Source: Polytrichum commune (lineage: Eukaryota > Streptophyta > Polytrichopsida > Polytrichales > Polytrichaceae). Taken from it: a stretch of DNA of 64,000 bases. The position numbers and the translations under genes are program-made. Positions 12,701 to 25,167 of the stretch are shown piece after piece. Location of the stretch: contig OX485806.1 in the NCBI GenBank assembly GCA_950295325.1, positions 50,337,169-50,401,168 of the forward strand. The letters run 5' to 3'. The notes under the pieces were generated by a model. That model saw nothing but the letters and a program-made list of their open reading frames with translations. It was not told the origin of the DNA and did not search any database. The first letter of the stretch is position 1; every line of letters starts with the position of its first letter.

Positions 12701-13262
12701 TTCCCGGTTGAGGGAGCCACCCTCTCGCCAAGGTGGCTCTAACGGTAGTCCTTCAAATTTGTTCTAATTTTTTGCCATCAAATTGGCAAGGAGGCAAGTG
12801 GACAAGTGACCCTCTTGCTTTTTCTTTTTTTTTTCTCTTAAAAATTCTTCATGTTGATTTTGCCTTTTTATGCCGAACACCTTCATTTGTCTTGTGTGGC
12901 CCACACTAACTAATAACTAATTCTTGCTTAGCGAGCCTTTACTAACTTAACCTTTATGCTAATTACTTTTATTAGCTAGCAATCCTTGTACTAAGTTAGT
13001 TTCTTTCCTAACTAGCAATTTTTCCTAACTTAGCTAATTTCTACCACTAGTTAGTTTTCCTTTTGACTAACTCTATCTTAACTAGTTTCTTTCCCTTCAC
13101 AGGAAAAGGTCCGAAATCCTCGGTAATTTACCTTCCTTTTTTTGGGGCTAAATACTAAATGAACTAATTTTTTCAATAATTTCCTATTAATTCTAACTTT
13201 TAATGCTAAAATTCTAACTAAAAGTGACCCCGCGGGGTGGTGGACCATTCTAGGGGTTCACA
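9775..13262 (-). mobile_element. long LTR, copy 2 (3488 bp, inverted)
   Basis: The + strand begins TGTGGTGAGG and ends GGGTTCACA, which on the minus strand is TGTGAACCC ... ACCACA, the ends of copy 1. It aligns along its length with 3407-6245 in reverse complement. It is about 650 bp longer, a difference largely explained by extra ~180-bp units at 11230-12110. The flanking pentamers (AATTT at 9770-9774 and AAGCG at 13263-13267) do not match. The copy may therefore derive from inter-element recombination or from an element that lost its other LTR. Confidence 0.7.
11230..12110 (-). repeat. ~180-bp tandem array inside LTR copy 2 (about five units)
   Basis: The landmark CAACCTCCCTGTAAT...CAGTCAAC recurs near 11297, 11480, 11643, 11824 and 12003, each followed by CTCAAACTATGTATCCCA. 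Unit spacing is about 165-185 bp. Copy 1 of the LTR has only two or three units, so the array has expanded or contracted since the copies diverged. Confidence 0.75.
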
Positions 13263-16200
13263 AAGCGCACGACAATATGATCTACAAACTACTTGAGCCA
13301 ATCTGCAAGGTACAGACATAGGCTATGAGTTATAAATTCCGAGTTGTAAACACTATCTACGATTGCCACCTTCACTCCGATTTGCCTTAGGCATCCATTT
13401 GCAAGTGCAATGCAACAGTCACCATATACATGCAATACGTGCATCCAACCTTCTAGTTTTGCAAGGCAGTGTAGCATCAATGCTCTGTTGGTCGCTCTGC
13501 AAGCAGTCTGTATCCGAGTGTAGGCTATGGTCTATGCTCCTAAGCGTTGAAGTACTATGATCTGCAAGTTATTTGCACCGATTTGCCTAGCTCAGACACC
13601 ATGCTGCGAGTTTTAGGCACCTATCTATACACACTAGTTTCGATTGCTTTATGCCCTCGATCTATACTGGGCCCCATTTTGCAAGCATAAGCTGCGCCTT
13701 ACAGAGACATTCCGATCTATGCCTTCCAAGCTCTTCGATCTGCACTGTAGGCACAGATCTTGCTCAATCAACACTTTGAACGTGCACAACTCGTGCTAAG
13801 CGGCAGTGGAATCACCCTCTTCACAAAAGCCCCCTCGTAGTATGACCATCCTTCACCCTCCTCACCACACAACTCTCAAAACGCCTCTGTCTACCCATCC
13901 CCCTCAACTTTTATTATATCATAAATTGCGTAGTGGTTGAATGAGGAACATTTCACCTTGATCACAATTGGGATGACATTATGCACATGTAAAGAGATGT
14001 CAACCAATTTTGTGACTATCAATCTTAATATGTCATTCAACCTTGGTCAGCCTTTGATGTTAAATGCCTTAATCAAGCAAGAGCCCAATGATTTCATGTG
14101 AAATTTTACAGCATTGGTGTTGGACCCCTTTCTTTGTCCCCAACCTCGAACATTCACTTGACCAAAGCATTTCAACATTTGACATCAAAGATTGAGATTC
14201 CATAAATAAATTTTGCCTCCCTTAGTTGCATTTACAAGAGGTCAAGTGCTTGGAAGGAGCACTTCCAATATTTCTTTAAAGGGGGTGGAATATAACATAG
14301 GGTGGCAGTCATTTTTCAAAAGTAAACATTATAACAAAGTCATAATTAACAAAAGAATGGCCTTCATACCTAATAATTAGGTTAAGATACTTAGCCTACT
14401 TGTTAAAAAATGATTTCAGAAAATAATTATATGTAAAAACCATCATCCAATGGGAAGAAAATTGGGTCTAGTTGTAACAATGTGGTTTTAATGTATTGGT
14501 TTTTGAAAACTAGAGAATCTTTGAGACAAATATGATGCTTTAGACTTTAAGTGGATAGATGTTAATTCAATTATATTAACTGTGATATTGACATATCAAC
14601 CATCCTCTACGTTATATGTATTGGATACAAATGATGCTAAGTGTCTACTAGAATTTGTTTCCACTTGAGGTTAAGTTGTCCATGTGTATGCTAGACCTTA
14701 TTGTTTCATAATTGAACCATTTGTGACACAATTTCTACACTACATTTGATTAGGAAATGTATACCAAAAGTAATTTTCATTGTTATTTTTTGACATTTCA
14801 CCATTCACATGTTTTTGTGTGTTAATATCTTGAAAATATATTTATTACCTCTAGTCCTACATTTGAATTTTTGAATTTCTTAAGATAAATATATGGTTAT
14901 GAATATCTAAAATTTACAATTAAGATACCATCCTATCAAAAGGCTTGAATTCCAATATTATATAATTTTAGGGTCCTCAAAACAAATGCCCCCCAAAAAT
15001 ATCCCCCCATAATATGTTGGAAAAATTACTTACATGCAACATTTATTACTGAATGAGCCCCTGAGATCAAATAGCTTCTTACAAGGCGAGACAAATTATG
15101 GGGAGGCAATATAATGACCCAAACAATAGTTGACAGTGCACAAAATGAGTGTTGATTCCCATTTCAGGTTTTGTGTTCACAACAAATAGAAAAAAATAAA
15201 TTGGGTTTTCTCGATTCATGCATAATGTGGTTCTTCAAGAATAAAATCAATCAACCACTTAATATATGTCATTTGTGAAAGCACACTGGAAAGGTGCACA
15301 TACCGATGTTTATCATCCTGGGTTCAGGATATATCTTCGCTAACTTCAAAGTAGCCCAAAGACCCTACTCATGTAAATCAATATAAGTAGGATAATTCAT
15401 AGGCCTCAGGGGCCCTTTTACTTAAGTAGCAGGGGGTGGGAGTCCAAAGGGTTTCTTACATAATCAGTTTGGGGTTGTATCTCGCCTATGCAGCATTCTC
15501 ATAGTGGCTCTGTGGAGGCTGACTATATGACTATAATCACTACACTGATTATGGTATTTGTGTGACATGTGTAATAGTGTCACTTCACCTGTTTTGAGGC
15601 GCATGTTAGCTTACACTAATGATCAACACCTTCATTATTAATGTCACCTCATGACACTTGGTATTCAAGTGCGTTTTTACTAATATCTTAGCATGAGTGT
15701 ATTTAGTAGTATTATGAAGTGTATAACTATGCTTTAAGTAAATCTAGACTTATGCATGAATTCTAGACTAATGAAATTTTATATGTTCACTTCTATTAGC
15801 ATATCCTTTTATAGAAATAATAACAATTAATTTTATGTGGACTACATCACTTGTTATAGCACATGTTAATTGCATGCACATTGTGTTATTTGTTAAAAAA
15901 TACACAAATAGAGGAAATATTTGACCATATTGCTTCTCAAAGTATGTTTGACTAGGAATTTCATTACATTCTTCTAGATTCTTCCCCCAATAATTTGTTT
16001 TACAATGTGCATAAGTTAAATTGTGGCAAAAACTTTTAGATGCATTATTGATTTTGGACAAGTCTTTTGTCCATATTTACTTGAATCCTACTAGTTTTAT
16101 GCCAATTTTTTTACAATGGTCTACAAGTTAACTAAGGTGTCCACAATTGACACTTGGCATTAGTATGCTTAAGGATATCTTCCTCTTGCATAGTAAAATG

Positions 16201-17200
16201 TAAACACATGACACTTGCCATTGTAATGCTCAATAATTTCTTCCCCTTGCATATCAAAATGCAAAACTATCAACTCAGGTATCACAATGAGCTACTCTAA
16301 ATGTTTGTATGTAAATGTTTATCACTTTAAAAGAATTACTCGTGTTGAAAAAAATTATCACATTGGTAATTAGTGGATGTGACACTTTGAGACCTCTAAG
16401 GCATCCAGTTTAGGCCTTCGCAAATAATGTACATGACACTAAATACTATAAATGATGTACTTAATAATGTATCATGTAGATAGGAAGAAATGGCAATTAG
16501 TCACTAGGTTGATACAACCTTGCCACTAATTATGGGCAATATTGGTTTTTGAGGCCCACTTTATACTTGGGGCCAAATTGAGGGTTGGTCCAATACTATT
16601 GCTCGGTTCCATCAAATCCGGTCCAAGGGCTTTACACTAAGGTTGGGCCCGAACACTCAATCATCTCATGTGGCGTCCTAGTGGCACAATTTTGGTGCCA
16701 AACCTTTGGGTTGGCTTGAAAAAATTGGGATAAGCTTTTCCTAGGCCTAAACTCTCAATATGATCCATATTGGACACATAGGTTGGATAATGAACATCTC
16801 TATTGTCAATCAATGAAAGACTAATTTTTTAAATTACATTGTCCCCTAAAATTGGATTTTATCATTTAACATGTGACAAGATTGAATCTAAAAAAAATTG
16901 ATAAAGTTAGATTAGATTGAATGCTTAATGCACATGAATCGGGCCAATGCTCAGGCTAGCCCCAAGCCGTGTTTAAAGTGGGCCTGAGACCAAAAAATCA
17001 GTGTGTAATGGTGTCTCTCAATTGGCTTCGCCTGCAAGCCTCGCCTATTGGGGGCCCAATATACACCGATACCTGTCCTTGTAAAAACCAATACCTAATA
17101 CATATAGATAACAGTGGGATCAATATATATTATACCACATCATGCACTGATATCGGCGCAATCCATGTGCGAGGGTGCACCTGCACACCGGAGTGAACAA
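13263..17200. other. intergenic DNA without recognisable genes
   Basis: The sequence is AT-rich with only short open frames. At 13290-13760 the text repeats loosely around GATCTGCAAG / CCGATTTGCC words, suggesting an old degenerate tandem repeat. From 14000 to 17000 I see no structured repeat, RNA gene or protein domain. Confidence 0.5.
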
Positions 17201-18851
17201 GTGTGCATAGAAAATGGGGAAACGATCCTCCACCTCTTGACCTTGATAGGAAGTAGGGCACGGAATGCGGCAGTAGGTAACCCCATTACCGCATAAGATT
17301 TATCCTAGGCAACCCCCTCGATCACCAAGTTAGAAGTGGGCACGAGGAGAGGCCTAGTGGGAGACTAGGCTAGTGCAGCGAAGGGTGTGCCTTGTTGTAA
17401 AGGCGAGGGAAAATTTGCTGGGAATCGGGGAGGAGACAGAAGGAAGAATAGGTGAGTGAGAGGCAAGCTCATGCACTCTGCCAGAGCGCCACCGGAAGGA
17501 AGAAGGAAAAAGCGAGACCGAGGGTGACTTGAGGCAGGCGATAAACAAGCGAGCTGCGATATGTACAACTCTATCATGGACGGCAAATGTCTTTCTCCAT
17601 AGACGGTGACCCTGACGGTCAGATCAAGGCACCGGGGAATAGAGAGGGGTAAGGAAGGGGACTAAGTGGGAGTGTGAAGCGCCAAGTCAGTGGCAGCAAC
17701 CGTATGAGGGAGACTAAAGATAGAGAGCGAGGGAGGTAAACCGACAGCAACGTTTGGCTGTCATGTGGAGAGCGCGGGGGTCGTGATCATGTGTGGAGGG
17801 CAGGGGCGAGGAGATCAGGGGTCGTCGAATGTGAAGGAGAAAGCGGGAGGATTATGCCGTTCATAAACTGACGTGACAGGTGGAAAGCAGGGCGAGAACG
17901 AAACAGTGACTCGAGATGCAGTGCGCTTTACGGCCACTAGTGCTGTAGGGAAGGGGCTTTGTAGAGGGAGAAGAATTTTCTCGACTCTCTCTCCCCTGCA
18001 GGTAAATATGTTAAGTAAGGTTTTCATTTGTCGCCTGCAGGTGCCCTGCTGCATCAGCTGTGGGCGAATCGTTAATCTGCTCCTGGAACCCACCTTCATG
18101 ACAGGCTCTGTGTCGACCTGCAGCCCGAGAAACACACGCAAGCAAGCGTGAGCGTTAAAGTCATTAGGTACAGCTAGAGGTTTGATGTTAATTTGGTACA
18201 TAACGGGATTTGGAATAATCTCTCCACACAACATGCTCGTTTCCGGACCATATCCTGGATCTAATAGCGCCTCGACACTTTTAGAGTGCAACAAACCTTG
18301 ACGATTATATTCGAGCAACTGTGTATGCGCATCACTAAATTTATCATTAAGCCGTGAAGAACGGATCAATGTGGTAATTTTGAAGGATGCAGTCTTTGAA
18401 ACTGATTAAGCGTTTGCAGCAGCCAGGTAAAGTAGTAAATCACAGGTGATCAAAGCTAAAGAGGTGTCTCCCAGTAAAGGAAACATACGTTTTCAATTTC
18501 ACTACTAGCAGCACGTAGGACTGCGGGTGCAGCCCCTGATAAAGTTGAATACACAGAAACACAAAGAGTATTGTATGTCGTGCCCCCACAATATGGATCT
18601 GGATGACTACGTTCTAATTTGGGGTTCGGTTCAAGGAACCTTTGGCATGCAAACCTCTGGCATGGAATCTGTCGCATTAAATAGGACATAAACCGTTCGT
18701 TGTAATTGCCGTAATTATGAACACCACCTATCGAACAGGCGCCTATGTGTGGCTCCAGGTTGTGGGATCGAGTTTGATTCCTATGGCTAATGACGTTGTG
18801 GCAGTTCCCTGATCAAGTCCCTTCCAAGGCGGGATTTTTTGCTTAAGCTTA
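17201..18851 (+). promoter_or_regulatory. region upstream of the BEL1-like gene
   Basis: This stretch is less AT-rich than the DNA to its left and leads into the homeodomain gene. It holds intron-like junctions in + orientation, notably CTCTCTCCCCTGCAG|GT near 18000, TTGTCGCCTGCAG|GTG near 18041 and TTTCCTGCTGTAG|GT at 18986-19001. These could be acceptors of 5'-UTR introns. The promoter itself cannot be placed. An opposing open frame at 17815-18369 overlaps this region. Confidence 0.4.
17815..18369 (-). CDS. unidentified open frame, 184 codons, antisense to the BEL1-like gene's upstream region
   Basis: This is one of the longest uninterrupted frames outside the clear genes and starts with ATG at 18369. 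The first two thirds (for example LLDPGYGPETSMLCGEIIPN) look protein-like, while the last third is less so. No family is recognised. It lies head-to-head with the BEL1-like gene and overlaps its possible 5'-UTR. It could be an exon of an unrelated gene, a pseudogene, or a chance frame in moderately GC-rich DNA. Confidence 0.25.
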   Translation of the reverse strand: MIRSSRLNDKFSDAHTQLLEYNRQGLLHSKSVEALLDPGYGPETSMLCGEIIPNPVMYQINIKPLAVPNDFNAHACLRVFLGLQVDTEPVMKVGSRSRLTIRPQLMQQGTCRRQMKTLLNIFTCRGERVEKILLPLQSPFPTALVAVKRTASRVTVSFSPCFPPVTSVYERHNPPAFSFTFDDP

Positions 18852-21800
18852 ATGACCGCAGTGCCACTTGCTATATTCTATCAAGGCCGAGCTCCACTCT
18901 GTTTTTCTGATGGTAAAAACACTGCCTTTAGACTGCACGTACTCGACGTTCGGTTGATATCTCTTCTCATGAACACAGAATCCGCGTTTCCTGCTGTAGG
19001 TACAAAAAGTGCAACTAGGTGCGGAAGTTTTGAGATGGATCCATCGGAGTCCCTGCAAGCCTATGGGGGAAGCTCAAATCAATCTCTTCGGGTTGATTCC
19101 TATAACAATCAGTTGATAGGATCCGATTCTTACAACTTTCTGACAGGCACAGAGGTGCTTGAAGGTCCTCTGAAGGAGTCACACCACTCACGAGGTCCTC
19201 CAAATGCTGAAGGTAGGACAGCGCAAAACTCGGGGGGGCCTTTGCTTGGAGGTCTTTACTCCAGCGAAAATTCTCCGTCTGCAGATTTCTCAAATCGGTC
19301 TTCACAAACGCCGAAGTCCAACAGCTGGGAATCAGTCAGTGAAGCTGGACTGTACAGTAATTCCTTGCAGAATCTTCTTATCAGCGGAGCGAATGTGCTA
19401 TCTACTCAATCTGGCACAGGGACCGCCCAGCTCTTGATAGGAGGCCTTCAGGGAGGATCCTATGATGGAGGTCACAGTGATCCAACTGGTGTCTACTATC
19501 CTCCTCCAAACAGTCAGCAAGGAGCAATGCAGCTCTATTATGTGAATGCAGGAGACTATTGTCATGAATTTAACAATGGTGGCCGTCCTGGTGTGACGAG
19601 TGCTCTACTTTATTCTCAGCAAGATGGAGGACCTTCAGATCAGCAAGCGTCCTGTACACAGAGTGAGCAGCAATATAATTTTCCATTTCTACCTTCTGCT
19701 CTTCCGCATGATGACTTACATCAACAAGCATTGGAAGCCATAAATCCAATGGGAGGAAATCCCCTATCTCTTCAAGGACTTTCAGCTGCAAGCCGTAATG
19801 GAAGTCACAATTACAGCAACTGGCGGAATGGAGGAAACGAGCACTCTTTCATTCCAATGAATGACGATTTACATAATTCTCAGTCTCAATATGATACCGA
19901 CTTGCCTCACTATGGAGTAGGACGTGCATGTCATGACCTGTCACATATGCATCAAACAGATCATCTCCAAGGGGATGTCGGACATGGTCTGCATGTCGAC
20001 CACTCTCATGGAACCTGTTTTAGTGGTCAAGGGCTGTCCCTCTCTCTATCTTCTCATCAACCGCAGTCGGCAGGGCTTCATTACCAACCAGGAGGGGGGC
20101 ACCTTTCTGAAGCTGATCACATCAATGCTGTTGCACAGGCAGCTGCGCAGATGGCGAAAACGAAGGAGTTGGCAAGCAGGTACCTTGCAGGAGGCAATGC
20201 CGACTTAAGCCGCTTTCGAACTCCATCCAGAGACGACATTTTAGGATCAAGATTTCATTTAGATCCAGTGGACATGGGAGGAGGAAAGAATTTTGAAGCT
20301 AATATGAGTGGCCCGTCAGGACTCGCGGGGTCCAGTGACCATTTCTCAGCCTCGAGGTTCCTGGGAATTGCTCAGGATATTCTGAACGAGGTCTGCAGGG
20401 TGTCCGCATCAAAGAAACCCCTGAAGCCTGCCAGATCTTCCGAACAGCACTGGACTATGGCTGCGGGTAGCTCTGCAAGCATCGATGGGAATCTAACTTC
20501 TCATGGGAAGGAAGACCGCGTTGCAATACACACAGAAGTTGATTCTATGCGAGATCCAATATCTTTTGCCAACCCGTCACCTCTTGTAACTGTTTCTCAT
20601 ATTCTTCCACACGAGACGGAATTGGTAACAAATCTTGCAGATTTAGCGAGGACAGACAACAGGGATGATCTAGAACTCAAGAAAGGAAAACTTAGCCTGA
20701 TGCTTGATGAGGTAATTTGAGTCTTACCTAGAAAATCCTGAGTCAATCTGCTCTTGACAATCTTCTTGTGAGATAATTTTTGTCGTGGTTGGTGTTGAGG
20801 ACATCTGTTCACCACCTGATTTTCCTGGCAGGTGGAAGCTCGCTATAGGCGATACTGTGACCACCTCCAGTTGGTCATTATAGGTTTCAATAACCAAGCA
20901 GGACCAAATGCAGCAACTCCATACACAATTTTGGCTCTTCAAGCAATGTCTCGGCATTTCAGGTATTCTTCATTTGAATTGTGTTAGGATCACTGACGTA
21001 ACACAAGGGCCCCGAAGTTCATCACCTCTGTCCCAATATCTAGGATTCTGATAGATGTCCCATTTTCACCAGCGGTTCCATTAACTAGTAATGGTCCCGG
21101 ATTGGTTCTGGCAATAGGCCCTCATTGATTCGAGTAGTATCAAATGACATACGTTTTGCATTTGGTACGTTAGATAGAAATGTAGTTAGCGGTCACAGGT
21201 GTATATTGAATCTATGTAAAGTTCTATTAGTCGCACTTTGAAGACTATTTGTAGATCAGGTATATTGTATGCTGTTAAAATTTGGGAGATGGTCATCTTT
21301 CACAGTTGTATCATTACAGGTTCAAGCAGAGACTTGACCTCATCCTCGCAAGGGCGGTATCTGTAAGTCTTCTAGAAAGATTGGATATTATACTATTTCT
21401 TAATTCCTTTTTCAGGGAGACAGGTTTTTTGGAAACACTGCCAAAAAATACGGGGCACTATTCTCTTAGAGCTCAGAAACTGGCATAAAATACTGGACGC
21501 TTTTCTCTTAGTACTCCATGTTAGACCATCTAAACATGCTTGACACTCTTAATATTTAAGTGTATGAGAAAATTGAGCTGAATGCAACAATTACTGTGAG
21601 TTTTGGAATGAGGTCATGACTAGCATTCCAATAAAATTTCTATTACTGCTACTTCGTTACCAAAGAGCCACATAAGGAATCGAAACTGCATCTATACCCA
21701 AATAGATGCATCGACACCGTATAGATGCGGTTTCACTTGCTTTAGTGGCTCTTTGGTAGCGAAGTAGCAGTGATGGCAAATTTTATTGGAATGCTAGTCA

Positions 21801-24145
21801 TGACCAAACATGTTTGTTTAGGTTGAACACAATCTCCCCACTGAAGTGCGAGAATACAATTGTTAGCCACCCACCAGCGGCATTCATGCATGGTATCCTT
21901 CTATTTTATTGCAGGTGTTTAAGAGATGCAATTGGAAAACAGCTAAAGACAGTCAAAAGAGCACTAGGAGAGGATGACAGGACAGGTCCAGGTGAAACTT
22001 CCAGACTTCGCTATGTGGATCAGCAGATACGACAGCAGCGTGCCCTACAACAACTTGGAATGCTTCAACAGCATGCATGGAGACCACAACGAGGCCTTCC
22101 AGAACGTGCTGTATCTGTTTTACGAGCTTGGCTGTTTGAACATTTTCTTCATCCGTAAGAACTTGCATATCTCTTTCCTATTCATGACTAGATCGTATTA
22201 TATCAAGATGCGGCCATGTCATCAAAGTTAGGAGGCCGAAGAGGACGGGTATCCTCTCTCCTCTATTTTCACGGCAGGACTTCTTCCACCAATAATGTTC
22301 TAGTGTTTGAAGTCTCTCTGACCTCGCCCTTAATGTTCCATCAGTAGCAGTGCGCCCAGCAGTGCACACTACATACTCGTTGTAGAGCTTCATTAAGTTG
22401 TAGATAAAGTTGGTGTCATATAAGACAGGGACTATAAGGGATCGTAGTATTTACTATGTATAAGACCTGGAAAATTGTGCTATACTGTACTATTATGTGG
22501 AAAGATAGTTGATAATAAACACGTTTCCTTCACAATGTTAAATTTAACTGCCAACTGTAGGTTAATTCACATGTCATACCTTACATGGCAGGTATCCCAA
22601 GGATGTGGACAAAATGTCCCTAGCCAAGCAGACTGGACTGACAAGGAGCCAGGTAATAACTGTTGACACCTCAAATAAGTCATTGTCTCTTATGCAATCC
22701 ATGTATGCAAAGTTAGAAGCTCTGAACATTCAATAACTTTATCAGATTTTCCAATCTTAAGGCAGGTTGGATGCTTCCGAGTGATTTTTTGATGTCCGTT
22801 TCACTTGGTTTACTGGATCAATTGAGGTGAATGGAAGCTACGCCCAGCCTGGGCCTCATATTGAAAAGCATGCTGATGACACATTCATGACAAGCTCATA
22901 TTTGCAATTCTAAGGAACCTTAATGAGATAGTTAAGATTTCGACCAAGAGTTTGACAGTTTGTATAATATCCATCATAAATGTGGCATATGCGATCAATC
23001 AAGGCACCATCTAAGAGTTGTAAATATGGTATATATTTCAAGCTTGCACCTTGAAAGCTACTGTGAAAATTGTAACTGGGTGAGAAAATGTGTGTACACT
23101 GCCAATGAGAGTGAAGGAAACTTGAATGCTCACAACTTTCTCCTCCAGTGAGAACATTTAGGATTCAATGGGACAGTCAATTTGCTGAGAGTTAAGGGAC
23201 CTTCAGTGTTACTAAAAGAATAGATATAACCTCCCTGATGGTCACTATTGAGAGGGTGTAAACATGATGTGCCATGGGAGGATTGGATTGAGCACCAGAT
23301 GGCACCAAAGGATGATAGCAGCGAAAGTTCCTCCACAATTGCTGTGGATCACGCTAAGTCGGTGTAGACACTGCAAGCATTTGTATTTAAGTTATCATGT
23401 TGCCAATAGATGCTCCTGAGAAGTATGTCTATAATGTCTTGAAAATGCTGGATTATATGGATTTTATTTATTTTTACACTGAAAAACGTTTCTGTGTATT
23501 CAGGTCTCTAATTGGTTCATCAATGCACGGGTACGGCTCTGGAAGCCTATGGTTGAGGAGATGTACCTAGAGGAACAAAGGGAAGCTGAAGAGGCTGCAA
23601 TGTCAGAGCGAAGGGCAAGAGAGCAAATTTGCATGGACAACAATAGTTTCGAGGCCCAGTATGAAGGATGCAGGGATCATTCAGGTTTATTAAACGACGT
23701 GACCAGAAACGGCCAGTCATCAGCCTGCATGCCAAAGGAGTTTTCAGCCACTGATCAAGACAGAGAGCCTGATTCCCAGGGAGGGCAAGGTCCAGCTGGA
23801 ATGTGTCCCGAAAACACAGTCGAAATGCATCCCCGGCTACTTGTAGTGGAGCATCATTTGAATGGAGGAATGGCAGCCAACTACAATAAAGAAGGCAGAG
23901 AACCCAAAAAACCTCGGAATGACACATACGACCCAAATTCAGCGCCCACGACTAGTGCTGGGGTATCGCTCACACTTGGCCTGCAAAATTGCGAAGCAAA
24001 TCTAAGGTCTGCAATGGGATCCTCTTCAATGTTGTCGAAGTACCGAATGGAATTGGACAACCAATCAAACGTCCAACTCAACACTAGGGCAGATCAATTT
24101 AATGACAGATTGGCTGGCCAGGTAACTGAGATTCACAGGTTCTAG
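18852..24145 (+). CDS. BLH: BEL1-like (BELL) TALE homeodomain transcription factor, five exons
   Basis: BELL proteins are nuclear TALE homeodomain factors that pair with KNOX proteins and control developmental programmes. Coding exons are 18852-20711, 20832-20962, 21915-22154, 22592-22652 and 23504-24145. All introns are GT-AG and the phases agree, giving 977 aa. Seen in order: a long Ser/Gly/His/Gln-rich N-terminus; a GLSLSLSS motif (about 394-401); the SKY-type start of the BELL domain ([14 protein letters not shown], 501-514), running through [13 protein letters not shown] to about 664; a TALE homeodomain (about 718-780) with the PYP loop extension and WFINARVR recognition helix; and a C-terminal VSLTLGL ZIBEL motif (918-924). 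Introns fall at LMLDE/V, in the codon after RHF, inside the PYP loop, and before VSNWF. The start is uncertain. ATG 18852 is the first in frame, but a possible acceptor at 18998-18999 would leave MDPSES (ATG 19035, 916 aa) as the start; ATG 18969 is another option. The protein is long for the family because of its N-terminus. No break is seen, so the gene looks functional. Confidence 0.93.
21621..21796. mobile_element. fold-back hAT-like MITE in intron 2 of the BEL1-like gene
   Basis: The 176-bp element starts TAGCATTCCAATAAAATTT and ends with its reverse complement. The arms pair over roughly 70-75 bp with few mismatches, through a CTACTTCG(T/C)TACCAAAGAGCCAC block to a core around ATAGATGC. 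It is flanked by the 8-bp repeat GTCATGAC at 21613-21620 and 21797-21804, the target-duplication length of hAT elements. The duplicated 8-mer is itself a palindrome. The transcript would fold here into a long hairpin about 120 nt before the intron 2 acceptor. Confidence 0.8.
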
Positions 24146-24278
24146 CTTGATGTTTGTTTGCATGATTGGAGTTGCATAGAATTCTCTGGTTGAGTTAAGT
24201 AAGCAGCTAGCTGAATGATGTATTTTCCTGCAGGTACCTGCAAGTAGTAGAAGATTGCACAGCTGCAATGATATCTAG
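24122..24278 (+). other. possible alternative last intron and exon of the BEL1-like gene
   Basis: A donor CAG|GTAACT at 24121/24122 and a strong acceptor TATTTTCCTGCAG|GTACC ending at 24233 would replace the last residues (VTEIHRF) with a 14-residue tail starting VPASSRRL, stopping at 24276-24278. The reading frame is kept exactly. Without transcript data this is only a possibility. Confidence 0.35.
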
Positions 24279-24589
24279 GTCGTTGTATTCTGACATTTGC
24301 TAGTTCAGGTAGCTGCAACTCCTTTTATACATCACCAGACATCAGGTCCAGTTTTAAAGCCTTATCAACTCAAACTTTGTGACTCCACGTCCATGGCCTA
24401 TGTCTAGAACTATGGACGCCCTTTGGATACCAGCGGGATGCAGATATGAAGTCTCTGTATTGAAGATATTGGAGTATTTCCGAAATCTTCATGTCGGTCC
24501 ATGGACTCCACCCACTAATGGGTTATTTGTACTGTAATGTCAAGTTTCGAGACATTACCATGACTGAGGTTCGGTACCTGTGCTTACCA

Positions 24590-24595
24590 AATAAA
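24590..24595 (+). terminator. candidate polyadenylation signal for the BEL1-like gene
   Basis: An AATAAA hexamer lies about 445 nt after the stop codon, in U/G-rich sequence and before the next unrelated element. Plant poly(A) signals are loose, so this is a candidate only. Confidence 0.3.
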
Positions 24596-25167
24596 TGTCT
24601 TGGTGGTGTAATTCTGGTCTCTCGGAGAGTTGAATGTAAGAACATGGTTTCGAGTCATTTAAGGTCTACACTCCTGTGATGCGTGCTCCGGCGGTTCAGG
24701 AAGGCCTATGAACACAAAAAGATGACCTGCGCACCACCATATTCTTGGGCGTCATCTTTCACCTGCAGGTAAAAGTGATCGCTACTGTTAGAAATAAGCA
24801 GGTGGTGAATTTAAACAAAATGTAGCCTTGAAACCCCGTGAAGACTAAAGCCAGCAAAATGTTAGAGTCAAGAGTTACTTCATAGAGCTGTACAACTCGG
24901 TCGCCGTTTACTCGTTTGACATAGTAAAGTGCTATCCGAACATGCGAGATAGTTACCTATCACACGGCTCACAAACCTGATTTTTTACCACGTCTCCATA
25001 GGGCACCTGGTCGTTTATTCCATTGGCAAAGCCTTGGGCTTAATTCTATCCAGACATGAAAATTAGATTTCTCATGTCAATCAGGTAAAGTCCATAAATA
25101 AAATTCATTTCTGTACAGTGATTTAGATTCCTTCTTGCTTTGCCCTTAGACGAATAAGATTAAGTAT

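Noticed and set aside
829-13262. One giant inverted repeat spanning RepA and the long LTRs
   Set aside because: The order is RepA, LTR, then inverted RepA, inverted LTR. A single inverted duplication would give inverted LTR before inverted RepA.
18720-18790. tRNA or tRNA-derived SINE promoter (GGGATCGAGTTTGATTCC resembles a B box)
   Set aside because: No matching A box at the right distance and no cloverleaf could be drawn.
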